From assembly GCA_029934915.1 (NCBI GenBank), contig JAOZLI010000106.1, positions 1 through 8,620 on the forward strand: a stretch of DNA of 8,620 bases, read 5' to 3'. Positions 1-6,921 of this stretch are shown one piece after another. How positions within the stretch are numbered: position 1 is the stretch's first letter; the number at the start of each line of letters is the position of its first letter. Source of the DNA: Desulfocapsa sp. (GTDB lineage: Bacteria > Desulfobacterota > Desulfobulbia > Desulfobulbales > Desulfocapsaceae). A program made the translations under genes and the position numbers. The notes below the pieces were generated by a model, which saw nothing but the letters and a program-made list of their open reading frames with translations, searched no databases and was not told where the DNA came from.

Positions 1-62
1 TCACCCTGGCTCTGGCTGTCTTTCTGTCGCCAGATTTCAAGGTTGAGATTAATTGTGCTCAT
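1..62 (-). CDS. sdhB: Succinate dehydrogenase/fumarate reductase iron-sulfur subunit, N-terminal 20 residues (partial)
   Basis: Reading the minus strand from the ATG at 62 gives MSTINLNLEIWRQKDSQSQG before the window ends. This resembles the start of type-B SdhB/FrdB proteins, where a ferredoxin-like first beta strand contains an 'IWRQ' segment. The start is well fixed because an in-frame TGA lies two codons upstream (66-68). The Shine-Dalgarno is weak, with only a GGA about 12 bases upstream. By family, this subunit carries the [2Fe-2S], [4Fe-4S] and [3Fe-4S] clusters that pass electrons between the flavoprotein and the cytochrome b. None of the cluster cysteines lie inside the window. It is the third gene of the operon and is separated from sdhA by an unusually long 273-base gap containing a palindromic element. 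The assignment rests on a short stretch plus its position. Confidence 0.82.
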   Translation of the reverse strand, partial: MSTINLNLEIWRQKDSQSQG

Positions 63-137
63 TTGTCAAATTCCAAAATTTGTCTTTTATTGTAATTAAT
101 TGGGTTTTAGTAAGCAGGTTAATTAAACCACCGCCCT

Positions 138-169
138 GTAACTGTCTGGGAGTGTTCCCTGGTAGTTAC
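138..169. repeat. Imperfect dyad in the sdhA-sdhB gap
   Basis: Arms 138-143 (GTAACT) and 164-169 (AGTTAC) are perfect complements. An inner GGGA/TCCC stem (148-151 with 156-159) closes a GTGT loop. Read as plus-strand RNA, two G-U pairs join the inner and outer stems. Read as the operon's minus-strand RNA, those positions become A-C mismatches and the hairpin is weaker. There is no obvious function and no U-run in the operon's direction. Confidence 0.45.
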
Positions 170-220
170 CTTTTATTTAACTGATTACCAGCAAAGCTCA
201 GGTAAATGCAAAATGGAACT

Positions 221-246
221 GTAGGAGCCCCGCCCCTGCGGGCGAT
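221..246 (+). repeat. REP-like unit 1 (GTAG-headed short palindrome)
   Basis: It starts with GTAGGAGC and then forms an internal stem GCCCGC/GCGGGC around a CCCT loop, with one extra C bulged. A GTAG or similar head followed by a short GC-rich imperfect palindrome is the hallmark of REP sequences mobilised by RAYT (REP-associated tyrosine) transposases. No RAYT gene is in the window. It is paired in opposite orientation with unit 2, 25 bases away. Confidence 0.8.
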
Positions 247-271
247 TTTACTGAATTACCAGCACTCTACA

Positions 272-296
272 ATCGCTCGCAGGGGCGAGCTCCTAC
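272..296 (-). repeat. REP-like unit 2 (inverted copy)
   Basis: Read on the minus strand it begins GTAGGAGC and contains GCTCGC-CCCT-GCGAGC, a perfect 6-bp stem. Compared with unit 1, the third stem pair changes from C-G to T-A on both sides. This is a compensatory change that keeps the hairpin. The two units differ otherwise only by one C indel. Together they form a REP doublet (REPIN). Confidence 0.8.
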
Positions 297-335
297 ATCA
301 AATATAGTTTAGCTGAGCTTTGATGGTAACCAAGT

Positions 336-2264
336 TTATTTATAGCTGCGCTGGCTTGGTATAACATTTTCAAACTCAAGCGCTTCTTTATGGAGTTTAG
401 GCATTTGCCCTTCACCCGAATGCTCCCAGACTGCGACATAACTATAATTTTCGTCATCGCGTTTGGCCTCGTTTTCCTCTGTCTGACTTTCTTCACGCAA
501 ATGACAGCCACAGGATTCAGCACGACGAAGGGCGTCAAGTATCATGATTTCTGCAAATTCGAGGAAATCAGCCAGCCTTCCAGCACGTTCAAGTGATTGA
601 TTCAGTTCTTTTCCCCTTCCAGGAATATACACCTTATCCCAAAATTTATCCTGCAGAGCCGGGAGACTTATAAGAGCTTTCTCAAGACCTTCCTTATTCC
701 GTGCCATGCCGCAGTTATCCCAAAGAAGGTGTCCAAGCTCTTTATGGATTTCATCCACTGTCAGTTTACCTTCAGGACCATCAAGACCTGTGGCAAGGAG
801 TTTATCGATGCGTGTTTTTACCTCTCGTTCAGCATGTATAAATTCTCGATCTTCGGTACTGATGCTGGTCATTTCTGTTGTGCCAAGATACCCGGCAATG
901 GAGGTGGCAACAATAAAATAACCATCTGCCAAACCCTGCATAAGTGCACTTGCTCCCAGACGATTGGCACCATGATCTGAAAAATTACATTCACCGATGG
1001 CGAACAGCCCGGGGATAGTGGTCATCAGGTTATAATCCACCCATAATCCACCCATGGTGTAATGAACAGCGGGGTAGATCGTCATTGGCTCATGCAATGG
1101 ATTTGAATCTGTAATTTTCTCATACATTTGAAAGAGATTACCATATTTCTTGAGAATGGTTGCTTCACCATCCCGACTAATTGCATCAGCAAAATCAAGA
1201 TATACGGCAAGATTTGTGGTTCCCACACCTTTTCCTTCGTCGCACTGTTCCTTGGCATTTCTTGAGGCAACATCACGGGGAACAAGATTGCCAAAACTTG
1301 GATATTTACTTTCCAGGTAATAATCCCGTTCGGCTTCAGGAATGGATGCGGGCTTACGCGAATCGCCAGGCTTTTTGGGTACCCATACCCGGCCATCGTT
1401 GCGCAGGCTTTCACTCATAAGTGTGAGTTTGGACTGGTAATCACCATGAACAGGAATGCAGGTAGGATGTATTTGTACAAAACAGGGGTTGGCAAATCCC
1501 GCTCCCTTTTTATGTGCTCTCCAGGCGGCGGTTACATTGGATGCCATGGCGTTGGTTGAAAGGAAATAGGCATTTCCATACCCGCCAGTGGCAAGAATCA
1601 CGGCATCTGCAGCATGTCTTTCGAGTTTTCCGCTTATGATATCACGGGTGATGATTCCACGAGCTTTTCCATCGATAAGGACGATCTCCATCATCTCCTT
1701 GCGGGTTTGCATGGTAACCTTGCCGCTTTTTATCTGACGGGAAAGTGCAGAATACGCACCCAGCAGTAATTGCTGGCCAGTCTGTCCCCTTGCATAAAAA
1801 GTTCGGGATACCTGGGCACCACCAAAAGAGCGGTTAGCAAGGGTTCCACCATATTCACGGGCAAAGGGGACTCCCTGGGCAACGCATTGATCAATGATGT
1901 TATTGCTCACTTGCGCCAGGCGGTATACGTTTGCCTCGCGGGATCTGAAATCGCCGCCTTTAATAGTATCGTAAAAAAGGCGCAGGATAGAATCGCCATC
2001 GTTCTGGTAATTTTTGGCAGCATTTATTCCACCCTGGGCAGCAATGGAATGGGCACGTCGTGGACTGTCCTGAATGCAGAATGTCTCAACCTCATATCCC
2101 TGCTCGGCAAGAGTTGCAGATGCGGATGCACCAGCCAGCCCTGTTCCCACAATAATTATTTTATATTTGCGGCGATTTGCAGGGTTAACAAGTTTTGTGT
2201 CAAAACGATGAGTGTCCCATTTATCAGCGAGCGGGCCGCCAGGAACATTGGAGTTTAGTTGCAT
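336..2264 (-). CDS. sdhA: Succinate dehydrogenase/fumarate reductase flavoprotein subunit, type B
   Basis: A 642-residue flavoprotein that interconverts succinate and fumarate on the cytoplasmic face of the membrane. An N-terminal FAD dinucleotide-binding loop is visible as G40-x-G42-x-x-G45. The [10 protein letters not shown] motif follows, with His72 the expected covalent FAD attachment site. Other catalytic-type elements are HPT at 266-268, the LVPRDVASR segment with Arg330 (the usual proton-shuttle arginine), His401 in HYTMGG, and [10 protein letters not shown] near 432-441. The length matches the Bacteroidetes/Geobacter-type enzymes rather than the shorter Bacillus or mitochondrial forms. 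The ATG follows sdhC by 11 bases with an AAAAGG ribosome-binding site, so the two are co-transcribed. Sequence alone cannot say which direction dominates. Related Geobacter enzymes are reported to be bifunctional. The frame is intact with no missing key residue. Confidence 0.96.
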   Translation of the reverse strand: MQLNSNVPGGPLADKWDTHRFDTKLVNPANRRKYKIIIVGTGLAGASASATLAEQGYEVETFCIQDSPRRAHSIAAQGGINAAKNYQNDGDSILRLFYDTIKGGDFRSREANVYRLAQVSNNIIDQCVAQGVPFAREYGGTLANRSFGGAQVSRTFYARGQTGQQLLLGAYSALSRQIKSGKVTMQTRKEMMEIVLIDGKARGIITRDIISGKLERHAADAVILATGGYGNAYFLSTNAMASNVTAAWRAHKKGAGFANPCFVQIHPTCIPVHGDYQSKLTLMSESLRNDGRVWVPKKPGDSRKPASIPEAERDYYLESKYPSFGNLVPRDVASRNAKEQCDEGKGVGTTNLAVYLDFADAISRDGEATILKKYGNLFQMYEKITDSNPLHEPMTIYPAVHYTMGGLWVDYNLMTTIPGLFAIGECNFSDHGANRLGASALMQGLADGYFIVATSIAGYLGTTEMTSISTEDREFIHAEREVKTRIDKLLATGLDGPEGKLTVDEIHKELGHLLWDNCGMARNKEGLEKALISLPALQDKFWDKVYIPGRGKELNQSLERAGRLADFLEFAEIMILDALRRAESCGCHLREESQTEENEAKRDDENYSYVAVWEHSGEGQMPKLHKEALEFENVIPSQRSYK

Positions 2265-2275
2265 TGAGATACCTT

Positions 2276-2911
2276 TTATTTAAATAAAAAAAGTAAGGGC
2301 AGGGAGCTAAATAATAGCAAAAAAAACACCGGGACAACATAGGTCAAGGAATGTATCAGCTGATTGTAACGAGGGTGGTTGATGCCGAAAGTCTGCAACA
2401 TTGACCAAAACCCGTGGCTCAGGTGTAGCGCCAGCGTAATAAAGGCGATGATGTAAAATATGGACACAAAAAAGGAGCTGAACAGTGTGGCAATGGTCTC
2501 ACCAATTTTGCCATGATCCCCAAAAGAAACGACAGCTGTATGCAGTATCAAAAAAAGCAGAATAAACAAACCACTGTAAATCATGGTGGCAGATGCCTGG
2601 GAGTTGTTATGGTTTTTGGCCCTTTTTTGAATTTTGTATCGACTATTGCGAGCTTTTCTATTTTGCAGAAAAAGAAGAATGCCAGTTATTATATGCACTA
2701 AAAAGATAGCAAGTAATCCATTACTGAAAACGGCAACGATTAAAGGATGACTGTGCAACTGATCAGCGTAGGCTTGAAATAATGGAATTCCAACAAAAAG
2801 CGTTGCGTTTCCCGCTGCATGGCTACATAGGAAAAGAATAAGACAACTGCCGGTTCCGGCCATGATCCATTTTTTGCCAATGGACGACTGTATAAAACGT
2901 ATAAACCACAT
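2276..2911 (-). CDS. sdhC: Succinate dehydrogenase/fumarate reductase di-haem cytochrome b subunit
   Basis: A 211-residue integral membrane anchor that exchanges electrons with quinone. I chose the ATG at 2911 because the product then begins [19 protein letters not shown], the usual family N-terminus. A longer frame from a TTG at 2986 adds 25 polar residues with no family resemblance. About five hydrophobic helices are visible. Candidate haem-ligand histidines are H31 (SHAAGN), H73 (FLVH), H124 (LILH) and H163 (LALH). The spacing of the last two (39) equals that of Wolinella FrdC H143/H182 as I recall it, so a di-haem type is likely. It is the first gene of the operon. Ribosome binding probably uses GGATAAG, somewhat distant from the ATG. 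A polar loop around residues 85-106 is rich in Lys and Asn. Confidence 0.9.
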   Translation of the reverse strand: MWFIRFIQSSIGKKWIMAGTGSCLILFLCSHAAGNATLFVGIPLFQAYADQLHSHPLIVAVFSNGLLAIFLVHIITGILLFLQNRKARNSRYKIQKRAKNHNNSQASATMIYSGLFILLFLILHTAVVSFGDHGKIGETIATLFSSFFVSIFYIIAFITLALHLSHGFWSMLQTFGINHPRYNQLIHSLTYVVPVFFLLLFSSLPLLFLFK

Positions 2912-3077
2912 GATTTTCTTATCCGTTAGAAGAAAAAAAGAATTACTTTCAGGTTTTGTAATAAGCAATTCTAAAGGATATTGCAAAAAATAAATAGAAT
3001 AGTTTGCAAGTTGCTGGATAATTTTGATTTGATGTGTTGAATGAGCTTGTTCTGTGATAAACTGCTAATAGATCTTT

Positions 3078-3087
3078 TCGATATCGA
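3078..3087. promoter_or_regulatory. Perfect 10-base palindrome in the divergent intergenic region
   Basis: TCGATATCGA lies between sdhC (minus) and the HDOD regulator gene (plus). A short palindrome between divergent genes could be an operator, but one this short can occur by chance. No confident sigma70 promoter was found in either direction across 2912-3179. A poor plus-strand candidate is TATTGT at 3098-3103. Confidence 0.2.
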
Positions 3088-3110
3088 CTTCCATAGGTAT
3101 TGTTTTGTTT

Positions 3111-3158
3111 AGGAACGGGAACGAAATAAGATGTTCAAGTTATTTCGTGTAGGTTCCT
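3111..3158. promoter_or_regulatory. Long two-part dyad upstream of the HDOD response regulator
   Basis: AGGAAC (3111-3116) pairs with GTTCCT (3153-3158), and ACGAAATAA (3121-3129) pairs with TTATTTCGT (3140-3148). All 15 base pairs are perfect. A 4x4 internal loop separates the stems and the apical loop has 10 bases. It ends 21 bases before the regulator's ATG and 9 bases before its Shine-Dalgarno. There is no T-run after it, so it is not a terminator. It is either an operator for a dimeric repressor or activator, or a 5' UTR hairpin. Confidence 0.65.
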
Positions 3159-3179
3159 AACCTGTATGAGGGGAAATGA

Positions 3180-4385
3180 ATGAGTTATAAAAAAAGAGTT
3201 CTTTTTGTGGACGATGACCCTGACCATTTGTTAGGGATGAAACAGCTATTTCATTCTATGCGGGAACTGTTCACCATGGAAGTTGCTTCCAGTGGTACGG
3301 AAGCCTTGGAAGTTATGGCAGAGCATCCCTGTGATATCATTATTTCTGACATGCAATTGCCAGGGATGGATGGTGTTAAGTTGCTGACTACAATTAAGGA
3401 GCAATACCCCAGCACTATACGGCTAATGTTAACGGGCCAGACTGACGATGAATCGGTGCTGCGTACCGTTGGCATTGTACATCAATTTCTTACCAAACCC
3501 TATGAACCTGCAAACTTGAAGGGGGTTCTGTTACGGGTGTCTGTTCTCCACAATCTGCTGATTGATGAACAGCTGAAGTCCATTATCTCTTCCATTGATT
3601 CTCTTCCCAGCCTGCCGGAAACCTATGTTAAACTTCAAGAAATTATTAATGATCCTGACTCTTCAATAAGTGATGTTGGGGTTCTTATTGAAAAAGATCT
3701 TGCTATGAGTGCCAAGATTTTGCAACTTGTCAATTCGGCCTTTTTTGGTCTGTATAAGCATATTGACAGTCCTAGTCATGCGGTTAATCTGCTGGGCCTC
3801 GATACTATCAAGGCACTGGTGCTGGGAGTAGAGGTGTTTTCCAAACTGCAAATGAAAAGTGAACTGCTTTCAATGGACGCCCTGTTTTCTCATTCTATGC
3901 TGGTGGGTACTGTTGCCCACAAAATAGCGATGGAATTGAATGTTGAAAAACAGGTAGCAGACGACTGCTTTATTGCTGGGATTCTACATGATGTTGGGAA
4001 ATTGCTACTCCTTGTGAACATGCCAGAGGTCTACGAACAGGCCCTTGCAGCGGTGGGGCCGGAACTGAATCTGCACGATGCAGAGAAGCAAATCCTTCAT
4101 GTGGATCATGGAGTTGTTGGGGCCTATTTGATTGGTCTTTGGGGGCTCCCCGGGCCGGTGGTGGAAGCCATCTGTTTCCATCATCGCTTAGGTGAGTACC
4201 GAGAGGATGTTTTTAGCCCGACCCTGGCAGTCCATCTGGCCGATGTCTTGTCTCACGAGTTAGAACCAGGCCAATGTGTTGGTGCACCTCCGGTGATCAA
4301 TGAAGAAGTTATTGCCACACTTGGTTTGACTGGAAAAATGGATACGTTTAGAAGTATTGCCAAGGCTGTCATTGATCCTTCTTAA
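3180..4385 (+). CDS. Response regulator: receiver domain fused to HDOD domain
   Basis: A 401-residue cytoplasmic signalling protein. Residues 5-118 form a receiver with acidic pocket D11-D13, phospho-acceptor D57 in SDMQLPGMDG, T85 and K106 (LTKPYEP). Residues about 135-335 are an HDOD domain (SLPSLPETYVKLQEI, then VNSAFFG, then AVNLLGLDTIKALVLG). HDOD proteins are HD-superfamily relatives that usually lack the metal-binding residues. This one keeps an H270-D271-V-G-K motif and further histidines (H307, H310, H334, H335), so residual phosphohydrolase chemistry is conceivable. Such proteins are usually linked to signalling, motility or stress, and the target here is unknown. The start is supported by GAGGGG six bases upstream of the ATG. 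No partner histidine kinase lies next to it. It is divergent from the sdh operon, but regulation of that operon is only a guess. Confidence 0.9.
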   Translation: MSYKKRVLFVDDDPDHLLGMKQLFHSMRELFTMEVASSGTEALEVMAEHPCDIIISDMQLPGMDGVKLLTTIKEQYPSTIRLMLTGQTDDESVLRTVGIVHQFLTKPYEPANLKGVLLRVSVLHNLLIDEQLKSIISSIDSLPSLPETYVKLQEIINDPDSSISDVGVLIEKDLAMSAKILQLVNSAFFGLYKHIDSPSHAVNLLGLDTIKALVLGVEVFSKLQMKSELLSMDALFSHSMLVGTVAHKIAMELNVEKQVADDCFIAGILHDVGKLLLLVNMPEVYEQALAAVGPELNLHDAEKQILHVDHGVVGAYLIGLWGLPGPVVEAICFHHRLGEYREDVFSPTLAVHLADVLSHELEPGQCVGAPPVINEEVIATLGLTGKMDTFRSIAKAVIDPS

Positions 4386-4444
4386 GGAACGCCACCAATG
4401 ATAGTGTCACCTGGGTCGATTGCAAAAAGAGAATAGATTTCAAG

Positions 4445-4473
4445 TTGTAGGATAAATAATGAAATGCTATACT
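4445..4473 (+). promoter_or_regulatory. Sigma70-type promoter with extended -10 for the HAD/DUF445 unit
   Basis: A -35 TTGTAG (4445-4450) and a -10 TATACT (4468-4473) are separated by exactly 17 bases. TGC precedes the -10, giving the extended TGn element. Transcription would begin near 4480, leaving a 5' leader of about 54 bases before the HAD start codon. Confidence 0.7.
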
Positions 4474-4533
4474 AGCCCTTTTGTATTTATCAATAAACAC
4501 ACTTCTGAGTAAAAAAAAAGAAAGGGAAATAAA

Positions 4534-5187
4534 ATGGCATTCCAAGGAGTCATATTTGATCTGGATGGTACACTGCTTGATACCCTTCAGGATCTGGCAG
4601 ATGCTGCCAACCAAACTCTTGAATCGTTCGGTTTTCCGCAGCACCCGGTGGATGCCTATCGTTATTTTGTGGGAGAAGGCTTACAAACCCTTACTCAACG
4701 GATCTTGCCCGATAGTGCTCAAACGACATCAGAGATTGAAGATGTTATGCTAAAATTTTCGGAAATCTATCGGGAAATGTGGAATAAAACTTCTGCTCCC
4801 TATGATGGTATTCCAGAAATGCTTAACGCTCTCGTAGACGCCGGCTTGAAACTCGCAGTGCTTTCCAATAAACCCCATGAATTCACCAAAATTTGTGTGG
4901 CAAGCTATTTTCCGAATATTCCTTTTGCCCGTGTGTATGGTAACAGAGATGGTGTCCCTAAAAAACCAGATCCTGCAGGTGCGTTAGAGATTGCAAAGGA
5001 TCTGCAGATGACAGTAGATGAAATAGTATATGTGGGTGATACCGCAACAGATATGAAAACAGGAAACGGAGCAGGGATGAAGACCATAGGAGTCGAATGG
5101 GGTTTTAGGGAACGCGCGGAGCTTGTGGAAAATAAGGCGTGGAAAATAGCAGCAACACCAGCAGAGGTCGTCAGCTATGCCATTTAG
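4534..5187 (+). CDS. gph: HAD-superfamily hydrolase, phosphoglycolate phosphatase-like
   Basis: A 217-residue cytoplasmic phosphatase of the HAD superfamily with a helical cap. Motif I is FDLDGT (nucleophile D9, acid/base D11), motif II is S111 in AVLSNKP, motif III is the lysine in PKKPDP (K143/K144), and motif IV is GDTATD (D169, D173). These motifs and the length fit Gph, which removes 2-phosphoglycolate formed by DNA repair or oxygenation reactions. HAD substrate assignment from sequence is unreliable, so pyrophosphatase or another sugar-phosphate phosphatase remains possible. The start has AAGGGA about seven bases upstream. It is the first gene after the promoter at 4445-4473. Its last 11 bases overlap the start of the DUF445 gene, implying translational coupling. 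Confidence 0.85.
   Translation: MAFQGVIFDLDGTLLDTLQDLADAANQTLESFGFPQHPVDAYRYFVGEGLQTLTQRILPDSAQTTSEIEDVMLKFSEIYREMWNKTSAPYDGIPEMLNALVDAGLKLAVLSNKPHEFTKICVASYFPNIPFARVYGNRDGVPKKPDPAGALEIAKDLQMTVDEIVYVGDTATDMKTGNGAGMKTIGVEWGFRERAELVENKAWKIAATPAEVVSYAI
5163..5166 (+). promoter_or_regulatory. Shine-Dalgarno of the DUF445 gene inside the HAD coding sequence
   Basis: GAGG lies within the last codons of the HAD gene, 10 bases before the ATG at 5177. This supports that ATG and a coupled restart at the 11-base overlap. Confidence 0.6.
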
Positions 5188-6790
5188 TCCTGCTAGTGTT
5201 TCCCCTTTCTTACAGTATGCGGCTCCTCCCTTATTAGGTGCATTTATTGGCTATCTGACCAATAAGGTAGCTATTAAGATGTTGTTTAGACCTCTTACTG
5301 CCAAGTATGTTTTTGGGATTCGTGTTCCCATGACTCCTGGCGTAATTCCCTCAAAACGTGCTGATCTTGCAGTAAATATCGGGGAGATGGTGGGAAGCCA
5401 TTTGCTTACCAGCAAGGAGATCTCAGGGGCACTGGAAAAGGAGAGTTTTCAAAAGACCCTGTACAGTCTTATCGAAAGTCGTGGCGAGGTCTTGCTGCAA
5501 AAAGATCTTGGCCCAATCGCCGAAGTAGTCCCCAAAAAATACAGCAGTTATTATGATGTCGCCGTCCAGGCTATTTTGCATCAGGCGCAGCAGTCTGTTC
5601 AATCGTTTATTACATCGGATTCCTTTGAAATAATTCTTGAAAAATCCATCGATGAACAGTTTGAACGCTTTCTGGCAACCGATCTGCAAGTGTTTTTTCC
5701 AGGACAGGACAGGGAAACAGCCTATAAGTTTCTGGAATCAAGCCTCGGTCGAATGCTTGCAAGCCCGGCCATGGAGGAATGGGTAGATACTTTTGTGCAG
5801 CAGAAGGTTTATGGCGCACTTTCGCAGGAGAAAAGTCTTGCTCAAATCCTGCCCGAATCAATGCAGGAACTGCTTGTGCAGAGCATTGAAAACCAGACAC
5901 CTGTACTCCTTGAAAAATTAGCCAGTATCTTAGCAGAACCTGACATTCGTGATCGAATAGTCGTGGGCGTTCGTATGGGTGTTGAATCTTTTGTTGAGGG
6001 ACTCGGCCCCATGGCAGCCATGGTCTCTGGTTTTCTTACTCCCGAGGTAGTTGAAGGGAAGGTGAGAGACTATCTGATAGAAAAAGAAGATGATATTGTA
6101 GCAGCCCTGCAGAATGAAGACGTGCAAAACCGCGTGGCTTCAGCCCTTCGGGAACGCAGTTCTTTATTATTAGATACCCCACTGGTCAAGATGCTTGGCA
6201 GTGGGCATGAAGAGTCCATCTCGGCACTTTGTAAAGAGGTCTCCAGACAATTAGCTGCTCTTTTACAGGAGCCAGAAACAACCACAGCTTTTTCATCCAT
6301 GATTCGTGATAATATCGAAACGCATATTGACGGTGGAAAACTCCCCCTTGGTGAGGTTCTCTTTGATTTTATAGGAGATGAGGGGATCGAACGCGGGAAA
6401 ACATGGATCAAGAATGAGATCAGAGCACTTTTTGCAGCAGAGAAGACCAGAAAAACCATGGATTCCATGGTTGAAAATCTTTTTCAATCGCTTCTCACCA
6501 AGCGAATAGGAAAGATCTCTCGTCTTTTGCCAGCAGGTGTTCGTGAAGGAATATATGGTTCAATCAGGAAGATTTCATCGCGTATGCTGGAGGCAGAAGT
6601 TCCTGGTCTGGTGGATTCGTTAAATATTCAGAAGATTGTTAAAGACAAGGTCGATACTCTTGATCTTATGCGGCTTGAACGTTTATTACTCTCAATCATG
6701 GAGGAACAGTTTAAGTATATCAACCTGTTTGGTGGCTTACTTGGGTTTTTGATAGGTTGTTTGAATCTTGTTTTTTTAAATTTTATGTAA
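5177..6790 (+). CDS. DUF445 family membrane protein (YheB-like)
   Basis: A 537-residue protein of the DUF445 family (Bacillus subtilis YheB is a relative), whose function is not established. The family signature is clear at the N-terminus: a membrane segment containing GAFIGYLTNKVAIKMLFRPL (residues 21-40), then MTPGVIPSKRADLAVNIGEM (52-71). The C-terminus is a second hydrophobic segment (about 514-537) that ends abruptly at the stop. Between them lies a long, mostly helical, charged region of about 440 residues. It recurrently shows DUF445-style helices such as the one around DIRDRIVVGVRMGVESFVEG. It is longer than the roughly 380 residues I recall for YheB. The layout suggests a protein held by both ends in the membrane with a large soluble middle. 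It overlaps the HAD gene by 11 bases and is co-transcribed with it. A functional link to the phosphatase is not evident. Confidence 0.88.
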   Translation: MPFSPASVSPFLQYAAPPLLGAFIGYLTNKVAIKMLFRPLTAKYVFGIRVPMTPGVIPSKRADLAVNIGEMVGSHLLTSKEISGALEKESFQKTLYSLIESRGEVLLQKDLGPIAEVVPKKYSSYYDVAVQAILHQAQQSVQSFITSDSFEIILEKSIDEQFERFLATDLQVFFPGQDRETAYKFLESSLGRMLASPAMEEWVDTFVQQKVYGALSQEKSLAQILPESMQELLVQSIENQTPVLLEKLASILAEPDIRDRIVVGVRMGVESFVEGLGPMAAMVSGFLTPEVVEGKVRDYLIEKEDDIVAALQNEDVQNRVASALRERSSLLLDTPLVKMLGSGHEESISALCKEVSRQLAALLQEPETTTAFSSMIRDNIETHIDGGKLPLGEVLFDFIGDEGIERGKTWIKNEIRALFAAEKTRKTMDSMVENLFQSLLTKRIGKISRLLPAGVREGIYGSIRKISSRMLEAEVPGLVDSLNIQKIVKDKVDTLDLMRLERLLLSIMEEQFKYINLFGGLLGFLIGCLNLVFLNFM

Positions 6791-6921
6791 AAGCTCTCCT
6801 TGCTCTTCCTTTTGCTCCGTCCACATCACAAGCTGTAATATGGGGGGCAATGTGGGGGAGTGTAGGCACTTCCAGCTAATGCATTGAACAATTGAGGTTA
6901 TCATTTGGAACAATCAAATAA
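6791..6921. other. Convergent intergenic region with G-tracts, no terminator seen
   Basis: This gap separates the end of the DUF445 gene (plus) from the end of the methyltransferase gene (minus). A bidirectional terminator would be expected, but I see no stem followed by a T-run on either strand. The notable content is a pair of G-tracts (G6 at 6842-6847 and G5 at 6854-6858), which make the minus strand C-rich. It may mark the left boundary of an acquired block. Confidence 0.4.

Larger units (their letters stand above)
182..332. repeat. 151-base palindromic element with 23-base outer inverted arms
   Basis: Bases 182-204 and 310-332 are inverted copies that pair at 20 of 23 positions; the mismatches are 184/330, 191/323 and 202/312. 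They enclose the two inverted REP-like units. The right arm ends three bases before the sdhA stop codon, so the transcript could fold into a long hairpin directly after sdhA. A partial direct copy of the left arm (CTGATTACCAGCA at 181-193) recurs with one inserted base at 251-265. The architecture suggests a MITE/REPIN-like non-autonomous element. No coding potential is visible inside. Confidence 0.75.

Noticed and set aside
597..980. 127-codon open frame antisense to sdhA (and similar frames at 1770-2258 and 6070-6468)
   Set aside because: These are shadows of strongly conserved genes on the other strand and lack family resemblance or plausible translation signals.
2912..2986. 25-residue N-terminal extension of the cytochrome b subunit from a TTG at 2986
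   Set aside because: The extension is polar and resembles no family N-terminus, while the ATG at 2911 gives the expected [14 protein letters not shown] start.
3041..3112. 23-codon ORF on the plus strand in the divergent intergenic region
   Set aside because: It has no Shine-Dalgarno and no recognisable sequence, and its end runs into the dyad at 3111. This length is expected by chance.
4377..4389. Small hairpin TCCTT/AAGGA at the end of the HDOD gene as a terminator
   Set aside because: It has only five base pairs, spans the stop codon and has no T-run behind it.
6838..6885. Short plus-strand ORF beginning MGGNVGECRHF in the convergent gap
   Set aside because: It has no ribosome-binding site and only about 15 codons, and the composition is dominated by G-tracts.
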